From: Micavibrio sp.
Lineage (GTDB): Bacteria > Pseudomonadota > Alphaproteobacteria > Micavibrionales > Micavibrionaceae
Direction: 5' to 3'
Assembly (NCBI GenBank): GCA_021604545.1
Contig: BQJE01000002.1
Location: forward strand, 186,001-250,000
DNA: 64,000 nt
The notes beneath the pieces are model-generated. The model was given only the letters and a program-made list of their open reading frames with translations. It did no database searches and had not been told where the DNA came from. Positions 34,813 to 45,018 of this stretch are shown one piece after another (the first letter of the stretch is position 1; every line of letters begins with the position of its first letter). The position numbers were made by a program, and so were the translations under genes.

Positions 34813-35316
34813 ATGAAAAAAATTACCTATGGATTTTATCATTCGCCTTTTGGGGAGATGGTTTTGGCCAAAACGTCCAAGGGTCTGTGTTGGCTAGGGT
34901 TTATGACGCGTGGTCGCAAGGGTGATGGCTATAAGCGGATGAAGGCTTATTTCCCGAAGGCGGAGCTGGTTCATGATGATGACGCGATTGAACCGTTGGC
35001 GATGACGGTTTTGACGGCGTGGGAGCGGGGAAAAGAGGCAAATATTAAGCTGGATCTTAGGGGGACAGAGTTTCAGCAAGCGGTGTGGAAATCATTGCTA
35101 AAAATTCCTAAAGGAAAAGTTTGTAGCTATTCCGATGTGGCCAATGATATCAAAAGCCCGAAAGCTGTCCGGGCGGTGGGAACAGCTGTCGGTGCCAACC
35201 CGGTCTCGCTGATTGTGCCGTGTCACCGTGTGGTGCCGATGTCAGGCGGCGTGGGTAATTACGGCTGGGGTACAAATATGAAGAAAAAAATTCTTGCAGC
35301 TGAAGCGCAAGGGTAG
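34813..35316 (+). CDS. ogt: Methylated-DNA--protein-cysteine methyltransferase
   Basis: A 167-residue suicide repair protein removing alkyl groups from O6-alkylguanine. The active site IVPCHRVV is present, with the helix-turn-helix upstream (GKVCSYSDVANDI). AGAAGGA precedes ATG 34813. It is divergent from nth, giving a small repair pair, and converges with dapB one base apart. Confidence 0.93.
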   Translation: MKKITYGFYHSPFGEMVLAKTSKGLCWLGFMTRGRKGDGYKRMKAYFPKAELVHDDDAIEPLAMTVLTAWERGKEANIKLDLRGTEFQQAVWKSLLKIPKGKVCSYSDVANDIKSPKAVRAVGTAVGANPVSLIVPCHRVVPMSGGVGNYGWGTNMKKKILAAEAQG

Positions 35317-35317
35317 C

Positions 35318-36085
35318 TTATAAATCCAAAACATCCCGCATAGAATAAAGGCCGGGAGGTTGATCGGCTGCCCAAGTAGCAGCGCGTAAGGCACCACGGG
35401 CGAAGAGGGCACGGTTGGTGGCGACATGGGTCAGTTCGATGCGCTCACCTTCGCTGTAGAAATAAGCCGTGTGTTCACCGACGACATCGCCGCCTCTGGC
35501 CACTGAAAAGCCGATATTGCCTTCCTTGCGTGCGCCGGTTTCGCCGTGACGGGCGTAATCCGCAACTTTGTCCAGGTTGACTTTGCGGCCCTTGGCAGCG
35601 GCTTTGCCGATGGCCAGAGCCGTGCCTGATGGTGCATCAACTTTGTGTTTGTGATGGCTTTCAAAAATTTCGATATCCCATTCGGGGTCAAGGCGCGCGG
35701 CGGCCTGTTCTACCAGTGCCAGCAACATGTTCACGCCAACACTCATATTTGCGGCATAAACGATCGTGGCTTCTTTGCCTGCAACCTGCAGAACTTTTTC
35801 GTCGTTAGCGGAAAGGCCGGTTGTGCCAACGATCAAAGTTTTTTTATGCTTGGCAGCGAGTTCGGCATGAAGGCGCGTTGCATCCGGAGAGGTGAAATCA
35901 ATCACCGCATCGGCTTTTTCGAATAGTTCCGCCGGGTCTTCAGTAATGAAGAAATCAGCCTCGTGCTTTTCACCAGGTATGATGGTGCCGCCGGCAAGCT
36001 CTACGCCTTGCCAGTTGCCGGAAAGAATTTCCTGTACTATGAGCGATCCAACGCGCCCCATACATCCTGCAACACCAATCTTCAT
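35318..36085 (-). CDS. dapB: 4-Hydroxy-tetrahydrodipicolinate reductase
   Basis: A 255-residue enzyme of the lysine/diaminopimelate pathway. The nucleotide-binding GVAGCMGRVG at the N-terminus, VDAPSGTA with the catalytic His pair (SHHKHKVDAPSGTA) and GTTGLS are all present. Location after dnaJ is common in alphaproteobacteria. Here a small unknown gene lies between them. Confidence 0.95.
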   Translation of the reverse strand: MKIGVAGCMGRVGSLIVQEILSGNWQGVELAGGTIIPGEKHEADFFITEDPAELFEKADAVIDFTSPDATRLHAELAAKHKKTLIVGTTGLSANDEKVLQVAGKEATIVYAANMSVGVNMLLALVEQAAARLDPEWDIEIFESHHKHKVDAPSGTALAIGKAAAKGRKVNLDKVADYARHGETGARKEGNIGFSVARGGDVVGEHTAYFYSEGERIELTHVATNRALFARGALRAATWAADQPPGLYSMRDVLDL

Positions 36086-36150
36086 AATCTGGTTCCTTTG
36101 TTTAACGCTTTAATATATATGATTTTTTGCGAAAGAGAAGGGAGAGGACG

Positions 36151-36516
36151 TTATCCAAGGCACTTTTCCATCTTGCCAAGTAGAGATATAGGGGTGCTTG
36201 GACTGAATATAGGCGCCAATGTATCGCTGTAATTCTGATTTAGAAACCCATTTAAGTTACCGGTAATATAAAATCTTGGGTTGTCTATCGTGTTATCAAT
36301 ACCAATCTCTATTACAACGTTGGCTGCTTGACACAAAGATTGTACTTTCTGAAGCCTCAGGGCTAGGTGTGTAGATATGCCCAATTTACTAAATTCGTTA
36401 TTTTCGTAAAGTTGGATGGCAGGTTTACCTTTTATCTTACCCAAACGAATCTTTAGATCCATTCCACGATCATCTGAAAAACTGCTTACAGGCTCGAACT
36501 CATCTATAAGGCTCAT
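36151..36516 (-). CDS. Hypothetical protein between dnaJ and dapB
   Basis: A 121-residue soluble protein with no recognised family, richer in A/T than dnaJ and dapB. It has one Cys pair position (SLCQAAN, EKCLG) and hydrophobic-polar alternation suggesting an alpha/beta fold. It starts five bases after dnaJ on the same strand, so it is probably translated from the heat-shock transcript. Confidence 0.5.
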   Translation of the reverse strand: MSLIDEFEPVSSFSDDRGMDLKIRLGKIKGKPAIQLYENNEFSKLGISTHLALRLQKVQSLCQAANVVIEIGIDNTIDNPRFYITGNLNGFLNQNYSDTLAPIFSPSTPISLLGKMEKCLG

Positions 36517-36521
36517 AGTTT

Positions 36522-37700
36522 TTACTCTTTCAAGTCATCCCAGAATTCTTTGGCTTTTTTGAAGAACCCGCTGGATTCAGGGGAGTGTTTGCTGCCAGCA
36601 GCGCCGCCGCCGATGGATTTGTCGAGCTGTTTTATTAAATCTTGCTGTTTCTTATCGAGATTGACCGGGGTTTCAACAAAAAGTTCGATATACATGTCGC
36701 CTTTTGAATCAGAACGCAGAACGGTCATTCCTTTACCCTTGAGTCGGAATTGCTGACCTGTTTGTGTGCCGGGTGGAATTTTAACTTTGGCGCGGCTTTC
36801 CTCGATGGTAGGTACGTCAACATCACCGCCAAGTGCGGCTTTGGTCACCGGAATGGGAACGCGGCAGTGAAGATTGGCCCCTTCACGTTTAAAGAATTTA
36901 TGTGGCTTCATGGCAATCAAAACATAGAGATCGCCGCGCGGCCCACCACGGACACCGGCTTCACCTTCACCGGTAAGGCGGATGCGTCTGCCGCTATCAA
37001 CACCGGCTGGAATTTTAACCTTGAGGGTTTTATTCTTTTGCTCACGACCCGCACCACCACATTTTTTGCATGGGTTTTTCAGTGTGCTGCCAGCGCCGCT
37101 ACATTTCGGGCAGGTGCGTTCAATAGTAAAGAAACCTTGTTGCTGGCGCACACGGCCCGCACCACCACATGTATCGCAGTCTTCCGATGATGTGCCGGGC
37201 TCGGCGCCGCTGCCTTTGCAGGTATCGCATTCGTCGTTCAGCGGGATTTTAATGGTAGTTTCTTTGCCTTTATAGGCTTCTTCCAGGGTTAGCTCCATCG
37301 TGTATTGTACGTCAGAACCGCGAGAAGGGCCGGTTTGCCTGCCGCGCCCACCGCCACCACCGACGAAATCACCGAACATGTCTTCGAAAATATCAGAAAA
37401 AGCACCGCTGAACCCAGAGCCTGCAAAACCACCGCCCGGTCCGCCACCACCCCCGCCGCCGCCACTCATCGCGGCCTCAAAAGCTTCGGGGCCGTAATGG
37501 TCGTAGGCCGCCCGTTTTTGATCGTCTTTCAGGATTTCGTAGGCTTCACTAATTTCTTTGAATTTGGCTTCGGCCTCGGGGTTGTCCTTGTTCTGGTCCG
37601 GGTGATGTTTCATCGCTAGTTTACGGTAAGCTTTTTTTAGCTCATCCGCACTTGCACCTTTGTTGACGCCAAGCGTCTCGTAGTAATCCCGTTTAGCCAT
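36522..37700 (-). CDS. dnaJ: Chaperone DnaJ (Hsp40)
   Basis: A 392-residue co-chaperone stimulating DnaK ATPase. The J domain has HPD (KHHPDQNKD), followed by a Gly/Phe-rich region, the four-repeat CxxCxGxG zinc region ([32 protein letters not shown]) and the C-terminal substrate domains. Its start overlaps the preceding J-domain gene by eight bases. Confidence 0.97.
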   Translation of the reverse strand: MAKRDYYETLGVNKGASADELKKAYRKLAMKHHPDQNKDNPEAEAKFKEISEAYEILKDDQKRAAYDHYGPEAFEAAMSGGGGGGGGPGGGFAGSGFSGAFSDIFEDMFGDFVGGGGGRGRQTGPSRGSDVQYTMELTLEEAYKGKETTIKIPLNDECDTCKGSGAEPGTSSEDCDTCGGAGRVRQQQGFFTIERTCPKCSGAGSTLKNPCKKCGGAGREQKNKTLKVKIPAGVDSGRRIRLTGEGEAGVRGGPRGDLYVLIAMKPHKFFKREGANLHCRVPIPVTKAALGGDVDVPTIEESRAKVKIPPGTQTGQQFRLKGKGMTVLRSDSKGDMYIELFVETPVNLDKKQQDLIKQLDKSIGGGAAGSKHSPESSGFFKKAKEFWDDLKE

Positions 37701-38070
37701 GATTTTTGTTACCTGCGCTTTTTACACGAGTTGCAGCAGGCCAGAAGATGTCGGCAAAACTGGTGAGCCAGTTTCGGGCATTGGTGTTGTCGTTTTCTGC
37801 CTCTAAAAGGGCACCTTGTTTGTCGGCCTTTTGCAGGTTTAGCTGGCGGTTATATTGCGTTCTGCGCTCGTGTGTTTTTAGGTGGGAGTAGGCCTCGTTG
37901 ATCAGGCGAAAGCGATGTTCGGCCATGCGCCTGTCTTTCGGATTGCGGTCGGGATGAAAAATTTTCGCCAGCATTCTGTATTTCTTTTTTACTTCCGCAT
38001 CGGATGCATCAGGCTTGACGTGCAATACGTCATAATAGGAGACAGGTTTATTTTGTTTGTCAGTTGGCAT
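37693..38070 (-). CDS. Small J-domain protein between dnaK and dnaJ
   Basis: A 125-residue protein. Residues 10-75 form a J domain ([20 protein letters not shown]) with the HPD motif in FHPDRNPK. The remainder is a short helical tail with no zinc region. It is co-directional with dnaK upstream and overlaps dnaJ by eight bases, indicating translational coupling. It may be a specialised partner of DnaK. ATG 38070 lacks a strong ribosome site; the frame is open 12 codons further. Confidence 0.85.
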   Translation of the reverse strand: MPTDKQNKPVSYYDVLHVKPDASDAEVKKKYRMLAKIFHPDRNPKDRRMAEHRFRLINEAYSHLKTHERRTQYNRQLNLQKADKQGALLEAENDNTNARNWLTSFADIFWPAATRVKSAGNKNHG

Positions 38071-38137
38071 ATTTTCAATAGTGTTTGTAAAAGGCAAAGG
38101 GCACATATAAAGGTTGCGCCCTTTGCACTATGATTTG

Positions 38138-40093
38138 TTAAGCGCTCTTTTGGCCGTTGTCGTCTTCGTCTTCTTCGACTTCAAGATCGGTAAAATCCGC
38201 TTCAACGATTTCGTCATCGCCATCTTCTGCAGGGACGTCCTGCACAGGGTCAGCGGCTTCACTGTCCGGTTCGCCGGCTTCTGCTTCCTGCGCTTGGCGA
38301 TAGGCCATCTCACCGAGTTTCATGCTGGCTTGCGCCAAAGCATTAAGCTTTTCAGTGATCTCTTCATCGTTGTCACTTTCCATGACAGATTTTAGATCGT
38401 CGATAGCGGTTTCTATATTGGACTTCTCTTCTGGGGGCAGTTGAGCGCCGATTTCTGCCATCGAGGTTTCCGTTGTGTGAATAAGACCTTCAGCCTGATT
38501 GCGGGCTTCGACCAGTTTGCGCCGTTTTTTATCTTCATCGGCATTAGTCTCAGCATCCTTCACCATGGTATCAATATCGGCATCGGACAGTCCACCAGAG
38601 GCCTGAATACGGATTTGCTGCTCTTTGTTCGTCGCTTTGTCCTTGGCGGACACATTAACAATACCGTTGGCGTCGATGTCAAAGGTGACCTCAACCTGTG
38701 GTATGCCGCGCGGAGCAGGAGGAATACCAACCAGATCGAATTGGCCGAGCATTTTGTTGTCGGCCGCCATTTCACGCTCCCCTTGAAAAACACGAATGGT
38801 CACAGCGTTTTGGCTGTCTTCGGCTGTCGAGAAGACCTGTGACTTTTTGGTCGGGATAGTTGTGTTGCGCTCAATAAGGCGTGTGAACACGCCGCCCAGC
38901 GTTTCAATGCCGAGTGAAAGTGGTGTCACATCCAAAAGCAGAACGTCTTTAACATCGCCTTGCAGCACGCCGCCCTGAATAGCGGCACCATCGGCAACGA
39001 CTTCATCAGGGTTCACGCCTTTATGTGGCTCTTTGCCAAAGAAGTCTTTGACTGTTTCGATGATTTTGGGCATGCGAGTCATACCACCGACCATCACGAT
39101 GTCATCAATCTCTGACGCCTTAAGTCCAGCATCTTTCAGTGCAGCTTTTAAGGGTCCTTGCGTGCGTTTGATAAGGTCATCGACAAGGCTTTCAAGTTTG
39201 GCTCTGGAAAGCTTAACATTGAGATGCTTCGGCCCGGCAGCATCGGCTGTAATAAAGGGTAGATTCACTTCGGTTTGTGTCGTGGAAGACAGCTCGATCT
39301 TGGCCTTTTCAGCAGCCTCTTTCAGGCGTTGTAGGGCCAGTTTGTCTTCACGCAGATCAATAGATTGCTCTTTTTTGAACTCATCGGCGAGATAGTCAAT
39401 AATACGTGCATCAAAGTCTTCACCACCGAGGAAGGTATCACCATTGGTGGATTTCACTTCAAACACACCGTCGCCAATTTCAAGAACGGACACATCAAAC
39501 GTACCGCCACCAAGGTCATAAACGACAATCGTGCCGGTGGTTTTTTTGTCCAGTCCGTAGGCAAGCGCGGCGGCCGTGGGCTCGTTGATAATGCGCAGCA
39601 CTTCCAGTCCGGCAATTTTTCCGGCGTCTTTGGTGGCCTGGCGCTGGGAATCATTGAAATAGGCCGGCACGGTGATGACGGCTTTGGTAACGGGTTCACC
39701 AAGATGAGCTTCGGCCGTTTCTTTCATTTTTTGCAAAAGCATCGCGGAAATTTGTGACGGCGCGTAAGTTTCGCCATCAATTTCTACCCAGGCATCACCA
39801 TTATCGCCTTCGACGATTTTAAACGGCGCTTTCTGAATTAAATCTTTGGCTTGCTCATCATCAAAACGGCGACCGATCAGACGCTTGATGGCGTAGAGTG
39901 TGTTCTCAGGATTGGTGACGGCCTGACGTTTGGCCGGTTGGCCGACCAGACGTTCGCCGTCTTTTGAAAACGCTACCATCGAAGGGGTGGTTCGGGAGCC
40001 TTCCGCATTTTCAATAACGCGGGGCTCTTTGCCCTCCATAATCGCGACACAAGAATTGGTTGTACCCAGGTCAATACCGATAACTTTGCTCAT
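38138..40093 (-). CDS. dnaK: Chaperone DnaK (Hsp70)
   Basis: A 651-residue ATP-dependent chaperone. It starts [17 protein letters not shown], and the ATPase motifs [13 protein letters not shown] and [10 protein letters not shown] are present. The C-terminal lid ends in an acidic tail of the usual kind. ATG 40093 is preferred because GAGGAAAAA lies upstream; ten upstream codons are open. Order grpE-dnaK-J-dnaJ on the same strand is consistent with one heat-shock unit. No CIRCE sequence was seen upstream. Confidence 0.98.
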   Translation of the reverse strand: MSKVIGIDLGTTNSCVAIMEGKEPRVIENAEGSRTTPSMVAFSKDGERLVGQPAKRQAVTNPENTLYAIKRLIGRRFDDEQAKDLIQKAPFKIVEGDNGDAWVEIDGETYAPSQISAMLLQKMKETAEAHLGEPVTKAVITVPAYFNDSQRQATKDAGKIAGLEVLRIINEPTAAALAYGLDKKTTGTIVVYDLGGGTFDVSVLEIGDGVFEVKSTNGDTFLGGEDFDARIIDYLADEFKKEQSIDLREDKLALQRLKEAAEKAKIELSSTTQTEVNLPFITADAAGPKHLNVKLSRAKLESLVDDLIKRTQGPLKAALKDAGLKASEIDDIVMVGGMTRMPKIIETVKDFFGKEPHKGVNPDEVVADGAAIQGGVLQGDVKDVLLLDVTPLSLGIETLGGVFTRLIERNTTIPTKKSQVFSTAEDSQNAVTIRVFQGEREMAADNKMLGQFDLVGIPPAPRGIPQVEVTFDIDANGIVNVSAKDKATNKEQQIRIQASGGLSDADIDTMVKDAETNADEDKKRRKLVEARNQAEGLIHTTETSMAEIGAQLPPEEKSNIETAIDDLKSVMESDNDEEITEKLNALAQASMKLGEMAYRQAQEAEAGEPDSEAADPVQDVPAEDGDDEIVEADFTDLEVEEDEDDNGQKSA

Positions 40094-40243
40094 TTTTTCC
40101 TCTTTTGTTTGCGGCGAATACACTAATGGCCCTAATTGAGCGGCACCACTACGATCCCCAAGGTTTCAATTAGAAGGGAATATAGCATGAAATCCGCCAA
40201 ATGCCAGAGGTTAGGGGTAAGATTCTAGAAGAAAATTTAGTCC

Positions 40244-41005
40244 TCAAACTTCCGTATCGAGCTGGCTACCGGGGCCGGTGGGTGGTGGTTCACCACCTGC
40301 GCTGCCATCATCTTTGGCGACTCCGACACGGGCCGGGCGCAAAAGGCGATCATGAAGAACATAACCTGCCTCGATCACTTCGGTGACAGTGCCGGGCGGT
40401 TTGCCGGAGCCGGGCGTTTCAAACATAACCTCGTGGAAATTGGGATCGAACGGCTCGTCCAGCGGCTCAATCTTTTTAACGCCGTTCTTTTCAAAGCTGC
40501 GCATTAATTCGCGCTCAGTGGCTTCAATGCCATCAACCAGATTTTTGAGGCGCGGCTCGGTTTCCATGAGATCATCCGGTACGGCTTCCAATGCGCGGCG
40601 TAAGTTGTCGGACACATCCAACAATTCGCGGGCAAAAGATGAAATGGCAAATTTTGAGGCATCTTCGCGGTCTCTGAGCGCGCGCTTGCGGGCATTGTCA
40701 GCTTCGGCAACGCTGCGTAGCATCTGATCTTTGGTGCGGTCAAGCTCTGCCTCAAGCGCGGCGATCCGGGCCTGCGCTTCCCCATCTATAGCAGCTGGTT
40801 CTGCTGAGAGGGTGTCGGGCTCCTCTGCTGCAGGCTCCGGTGCCAGCGGATCGTGATCTTCTCCCAAGCTGCCCAGGCTGAGTGTGCCACTGAGGTGTGC
40901 CGCCTCGGCCTCAAGCCTGGCGGAGCGCTCCGCCAGTGTTTCTTCAGGCTCACTGTCCTGATTGTCCGGCGGTGTATTCTCTTCAGAAGGGTCTGCTTTG
41001 TTCAT
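40244..41005 (-). CDS. grpE: Nucleotide exchange factor GrpE
   Basis: A 253-residue exchange factor for DnaK. The long N-terminus (1-90) is acidic and Ala/Pro-rich. The coiled coil (about 85-170) leads to the conserved core NLVDGIEATERELMRSFE and the beta-domain with FDPNFHEVM. It lies upstream of dnaK and follows a hypothetical gene of the same strand by 27 bases. Confidence 0.93.
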   Translation of the reverse strand: MNKADPSEENTPPDNQDSEPEETLAERSARLEAEAAHLSGTLSLGSLGEDHDPLAPEPAAEEPDTLSAEPAAIDGEAQARIAALEAELDRTKDQMLRSVAEADNARKRALRDREDASKFAISSFARELLDVSDNLRRALEAVPDDLMETEPRLKNLVDGIEATERELMRSFEKNGVKKIEPLDEPFDPNFHEVMFETPGSGKPPGTVTEVIEAGYVLHDRLLRPARVGVAKDDGSAGGEPPPTGPGSQLDTEV

Positions 41006-41032
41006 GCTGCTTATATAATCCGGTTGTGGGCT

Positions 41033-41977
41033 CTAGTCCAGTAGTCCGGGCGGCCGGGCAAAAATCGCCAGCTTTTTCTCTTTATTATACGGACCCTGAG
41101 ATCCTCGAAAAGTTTCATTTATAGTGATGTCTCCAAGTTGTGCCGGAACGCCGGAGCGTAGCTTATCTCCGAGATTGCCAGCTTGGTCAATGAAGTACAA
41201 AATATTTTGATCTGTAAGCGGCGATGAAAATCCCGGTATCAGTTTCTCCGCCTCAACCAGACCGTTTCTTCTTGCCAGCATGGCTATCTTTGAAGATATG
41301 TCTTTGCCTGCAGGGGGGCTGGCGGCGTAAACCAACACAAGATTATCCGGATAAAACCAGTATGTCAGAGGATCTTTGCGCTGCGTAATCTTTGAAGGTA
41401 TGAAGGACACCTTATCTGCGACCCCTTTAATCTTTATCTCTTTCCTCGTAAGGCTATCTTTGAGCTTGGTAAACAGGGAGAGCTTGTTGTGGTCGACGTA
41501 AATATCATAACGATCTTTTCCGCCAGGCCCTTTAAAGACAACTTTATTAATCTCGTCAGTTATGAGTTGGTCACGATTGAGGGTTACATCAGCCGTGACT
41601 GCATTCATATTTTGTTTACAGCCATGTTGCGTATAATGACCTTTGTTGTCGAGCGTGACTATAGGGGCACTAACGGTGATTTCAATATTTCTTCCTTGGA
41701 CTTTGGTTTGTGTTTCCAGAGGATGGATTTTTGCACAACCGTTTATAGATAGAGGCTGAGTGATGCGTAACGTCGCTTCGTTTAGTTTTGCATCAGGTTT
41801 GTGAACAAAATTCATTTCGTATAGTGTGGCGTCCAGCAAAAAAGGGGCCTCTGTATTCTGAAAGTCACTGGGCTCTATCTGTTTTTTGGTTTTCTGAGAT
41901 TCTGTCTGCGCAAAAACAGAGGTCGGCAGCAGCAAGGCTAGCAACATCAATAGACGAAAGTAATGAGATATAGTCAT
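41033..41977 (-). CDS. Exported hypothetical protein in the hrcA-grpE interval
   Basis: A 314-residue protein with a signal peptide (MTISHYFRLLMLLALLLPTSVFA) and a mature part with two Cys (NGCAKI, HGCKQN) and an Ala/Pro patch near YAASPPAGKD. No family recognised. Likely periplasmic. ATG 41977 was chosen; a GTG two codons upstream is possible. It lies between hrcA and grpE on the same strand, so it may share heat-shock regulation. Confidence 0.55.
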   Translation of the reverse strand: MTISHYFRLLMLLALLLPTSVFAQTESQKTKKQIEPSDFQNTEAPFLLDATLYEMNFVHKPDAKLNEATLRITQPLSINGCAKIHPLETQTKVQGRNIEITVSAPIVTLDNKGHYTQHGCKQNMNAVTADVTLNRDQLITDEINKVVFKGPGGKDRYDIYVDHNKLSLFTKLKDSLTRKEIKIKGVADKVSFIPSKITQRKDPLTYWFYPDNLVLVYAASPPAGKDISSKIAMLARRNGLVEAEKLIPGFSSPLTDQNILYFIDQAGNLGDKLRSGVPAQLGDITINETFRGSQGPYNKEKKLAIFARPPGLLD

Positions 41978-42058
41978 AGACACTTACCCGGTAAATTCAA
42001 TACGGTCTCAGTCATTATAGCCTTATGGAGGTTTCGGGCAATTGCCATTACGGAGTTT

Positions 42059-43099
42059 CTACAGTTCATCCACGAGCTTTGCGACAATTTGCGACGTATA
42101 ATCGACCATCGGGATAATCCGGTCGTAATTGAGGCGGGTCGGGCCGATCACGCCGATGGCACCGATAATCTGCTCTTTACCGTTTTTGTAGGGTGAAATA
42201 ATCATCGACCAGCCGGATTGATCGAAAATTTTATTTTCTGCGCCGATGAAAATCTGCACCCCATCAGCGTCACCGACGGAATCCAGTAGTTTCAGCATGT
42301 TGTCCTGTTCTTCGAGAAAACCCAGCAAAGCACGGGCTTTTTCCAGTTCTTCGATGGCTTTGACGTCTTCCAATAGGCGTGATTGTCCGCGCACGATGAT
42401 ATGGCCATCCTGATTACCGGTGGAGGGTAGGGCCAGGCCTTTTTCAACCAGGCTTTGAGTGATACCGTCGAGTTGGGAGCGGCTTTGGCTCATGTCTTTC
42501 ATAATTTCCTTTTGGGCCTGACCTAGTGTTTTGCCCCCGAGCTTGGCATTGAGGTAGTTAGAGGCTTTGATCAGTGCGGTTTCCGGGATATTACTTTCTG
42601 TGTCCATGATACGGTTTTCGACCAGCCCGTTTTGCATGACCAGCACAATCAGGATTTTACCGGGTGCTAATTTTACAAACTGAATTTGCTTTACCGATTC
42701 ATCGAGCTTCGGGGCGATAACGAGACTGGCGCAAGAGGACAGGCCAGAAAGTAGGGTTGTCGTGCGCTCAAGCACTTCATTAAAAGGGCGTCCTAAAGCA
42801 TGGCACTCACTTTCAATTTTACTGCGTTCGTCCTTACTGAGGCCGCCGACTTCCATCAGTCCATCGATATAAAGGCGTAGCCCCGCTTCTGTGGGCAAAC
42901 GCCCGGCGGAGGTGTGTGGGGCGCAGAGAAGCCCGGCATCTTCGAGGTCGGCCATGGTATTGCGGATACTGGCCGGGGACAGGCTGAGAAAGTCGCTTTT
43001 TGATATGGTGCGCGAGCCGACCGGCTGCCCGGTTTCAAGATAGGCATCGACGATAAAGCGGAAAATTTCCCGCGAACGCTCATTAAGTTCCGTAATCAT
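42059..43099 (-). CDS. hrcA: Heat-inducible repressor HrcA
   Basis: A 346-residue repressor of heat-shock genes. The N-terminal winged helix contains LNERSREIFRFIVDAYLETG and GSRTISK; the remaining domain has the usual VLVMQNGLVENRI-type segment and IIGAIGVIGPTRLNYD. The frame opens further with TTG 43135, but ATG 43099 matches the family. It is divergent from rph, as usual in alphaproteobacteria. Its usual target, the CIRCE operator, is not visible upstream of grpE or dnaK. Confidence 0.94.
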   Translation of the reverse strand: MITELNERSREIFRFIVDAYLETGQPVGSRTISKSDFLSLSPASIRNTMADLEDAGLLCAPHTSAGRLPTEAGLRLYIDGLMEVGGLSKDERSKIESECHALGRPFNEVLERTTTLLSGLSSCASLVIAPKLDESVKQIQFVKLAPGKILIVLVMQNGLVENRIMDTESNIPETALIKASNYLNAKLGGKTLGQAQKEIMKDMSQSRSQLDGITQSLVEKGLALPSTGNQDGHIIVRGQSRLLEDVKAIEELEKARALLGFLEEQDNMLKLLDSVGDADGVQIFIGAENKIFDQSGWSMIISPYKNGKEQIIGAIGVIGPTRLNYDRIIPMVDYTSQIVAKLVDEL

Positions 43100-43128
43100 A
43101 GCTGCTACTATACTGCCTAAAGTCTGAA

Positions 43129-43156
43129 TTGACAATTTGTTGCGGGGGGTTAGAGT
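43129..43156 (+). promoter_or_regulatory. Candidate promoter of rph-rdgB
   Basis: TTGACA (43129-43134) and TAGAGT (43151-43156) are 16 bases apart, ahead of rph at 43184. The -10 match is moderate. It lies in the divergent hrcA-rph gap. Confidence 0.5.
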
Positions 43157-43183
43157 GTGGCCCTCAAGTAACAGGAGAATAAT

Positions 43184-43906
43184 ATGGCCAGACCATCCGG
43201 GCGCGAATCCAATGCCTTAAGAGAAATTGAATTAATTACCGATGTATCCAAACATGCCGAAGGGTCTTGTTTGGCCAAATTCGGCGATACCCATGTGCTG
43301 TGCACGGCTAGCGTCGAGGAGCGCGTGCCGCACTGGATTAAGAATAGCGGAAAGGGCTGGGTGACAGCAGAATACGGTATGTTGCCACGCTCGACCGGCA
43401 CAAGGATGGACCGCGAAGCGGCGCGGGGCAAACAATCAGGCCGGACACAGGAGATTCAGCGTCTGATCGGGCGGGCACTGCGGGCTGTGGTTGATCTTGA
43501 GAAATTGGGTGAACGGCAGGTGCGTGTCGATTGTGATGTGATTCAGGCCGATGGCGGCACGCGCACCGCGGCAATCACTGGCGGGTTTGTTGCGCTGCAT
43601 AGTGCGTTTCAATATCTGGTAAAGGTGGGGCTTTTAAAGGCCGTGCCGATGAGCGATACGGTCGCGGCCATTTCCTGCGGTATATATGAAGGCGAGCCGG
43701 TGCTTGATCTCGATTATGATGAAGATTCCGAGGCTGATACCGATGCGAATTTCGTGATCACCGGCAAAGGCGGGCTTTGTGAGATTCAGGGCACGGCGGA
43801 AAAAGAGCCGTTTTCGGAAGAAGAGTTTTTGAATCTTCTTAAATTGGCGCAGGATGGCTGCGTAGATTTAACGGTGGCACAGAAAAAGGCGCTGAAACTC
43901 GGATGA
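43184..43906 (+). CDS. rph: Ribonuclease PH
   Basis: A 240-residue phosphate-dependent exonuclease that trims the 3' ends of tRNA precursors. Characteristic [38 protein letters not shown] and [15 protein letters not shown] are present. It overlaps rdgB by four bases (ATGA). Full length. Confidence 0.97.
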   Translation: MARPSGRESNALREIELITDVSKHAEGSCLAKFGDTHVLCTASVEERVPHWIKNSGKGWVTAEYGMLPRSTGTRMDREAARGKQSGRTQEIQRLIGRALRAVVDLEKLGERQVRVDCDVIQADGGTRTAAITGGFVALHSAFQYLVKVGLLKAVPMSDTVAAISCGIYEGEPVLDLDYDEDSEADTDANFVITGKGGLCEIQGTAEKEPFSEEEFLNLLKLAQDGCVDLTVAQKKALKLG

Positions 43907-44538
43907 CTCGTTTATTTGAAGGCGATGAGATTGTTCTGGCCACGCATAATCAGGGCAAGGTCAAGGAGATCGCCGAATTGCTCGGGCCTTATGTTGAAAC
44001 GTTTATTTCTGCCGGAGAGCTTGGCCTGTCCGAGCCGGAAGAAACCGGCAGTACTTTCACAGACAATGCGATTTTAAAAGCAAAAGCCGCCGCGCAGGAA
44101 AGCGGTAAGGTTTCGCTGGCCGATGATAGTGGCTTGGCAGTAAAGGCGCTCGGTGGGCAGCCGGGGATATATTCGGCGCGTTGGGCGGGGGAAAAGAAAG
44201 ATTTTCAAATGGCCATGCAAAAAGTGCAGGATGAGCTGAGCGGGTTGCATGATCGCAGTGCTGCGTTTGTTTGTGTGTTAGCGCTGGCGTGGCCGGATGG
44301 AGAGGTCGAGACTTTCGAAGGGCGCGTAGAGGGAGCAATTGTTTGGCCCGCCCGGGGCGATAAGGGGTTTGGCTATGATCCGATATTTATGCCGGGTGAC
44401 TATGATGTAACCTTTGGCGAAATGGACCCTGCGGAAAAACACAAAATTTCCCATCGTGCACAAGCTTTTGAGAAGCTGGTAGAGTCCTGTTTTATTAAGA
44501 AAATAATAGGACATTCGCGACAGCTCTGTGGGCAGTAA
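43903..44538 (+). CDS. rdgB: XTP/dITP diphosphatase (RdgB/HAM1 family)
   Basis: A 211-residue pyrophosphatase that removes non-canonical purine nucleotides such as dITP and XTP. The N-terminal phosphate-binding [11 protein letters not shown], the acidic LADDSGLAV and [10 protein letters not shown] are present. Translation is coupled to rph by the ATGA overlap. Confidence 0.96.
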   Translation: MTRLFEGDEIVLATHNQGKVKEIAELLGPYVETFISAGELGLSEPEETGSTFTDNAILKAKAAAQESGKVSLADDSGLAVKALGGQPGIYSARWAGEKKDFQMAMQKVQDELSGLHDRSAAFVCVLALAWPDGEVETFEGRVEGAIVWPARGDKGFGYDPIFMPGDYDVTFGEMDPAEKHKISHRAQAFEKLVESCFIKKIIGHSRQLCGQ

Positions 44539-44550
44539 AACGCGCGAAAT

Positions 44551-44580
44551 TTGACTTTTCGTAAGAAAGAGAATAAGTAT
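44551..44580 (+). promoter_or_regulatory. Weak candidate promoter of the small membrane protein
   Basis: TTGACT (44551-44556) is followed after 18 bases by AAGTAT (44575-44580), just upstream of the gene at 44621. The -10 match is poor, so this is tentative. Confidence 0.3.
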
Positions 44581-44620
44581 AGGCCACGTTTTAACCAGCT
44601 TTTTGGTAGGAGAGAAAAAA

Positions 44621-45004
44621 ATGATTAAGAATTTTAAACGCCGCGTACTCGGAGTTCAGGCCGCTTTTATGGTTGGTATGTTTTCACAGGAAGCAACCGC
44701 ACAGTCTAATTTTGGCACTATCGCCAGAAATATTACCGAGTCAATTGAAGAAGTGCCGGGTATGATTACCGGTCTTGCCTATATGATCGGCCTTTTAATG
44801 GGCGTTCTCGGTATTTTGAAATTGAAAGACCATGTTGAAAATCCTACCCAAACGCCGCTGAAAGATGGCGCTGTTAGATTGGCAGCCGGTGGTGCCTTGT
44901 TTGCGTTGCCGATCGTGTTTGAATCGATGCAAACCACTATTGGTTCGACAACCGATTTGGTTAGCCCGGCGACTGTTAACAAGGTTGAATTTAACGTTCA
45001 GTAG
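44621..45004 (+). CDS. IcmD/DotP-like small membrane protein
   Basis: A 127-residue protein from ATG 44621, preceded by AGGAGA. A signal-like N-terminus ends near SQEATAQ; a transmembrane segment follows (about 50-66); then KLKDHVENPTQTPLKD and a second hydrophobic segment (LAAGGALFALPIVF). The segment-basic-NPTQxPL-segment layout is that of the IcmD/DotP inner-membrane proteins of Dot/Icm type IVB secretion. No other Dot/Icm gene is in the window. Family assignment is from remembered pattern, not a search. Confidence 0.6.
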   Translation: MIKNFKRRVLGVQAAFMVGMFSQEATAQSNFGTIARNITESIEEVPGMITGLAYMIGLLMGVLGILKLKDHVENPTQTPLKDGAVRLAAGGALFALPIVFESMQTTIGSTTDLVSPATVNKVEFNVQ

Positions 45005-45018
45005 TAGAAATATATAAG

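Noticed and set aside
34778..34814. Longer N-terminus of endonuclease III
   Set aside because: It would overlap the ATG of the divergent ogt gene and adds residues not found in the family.
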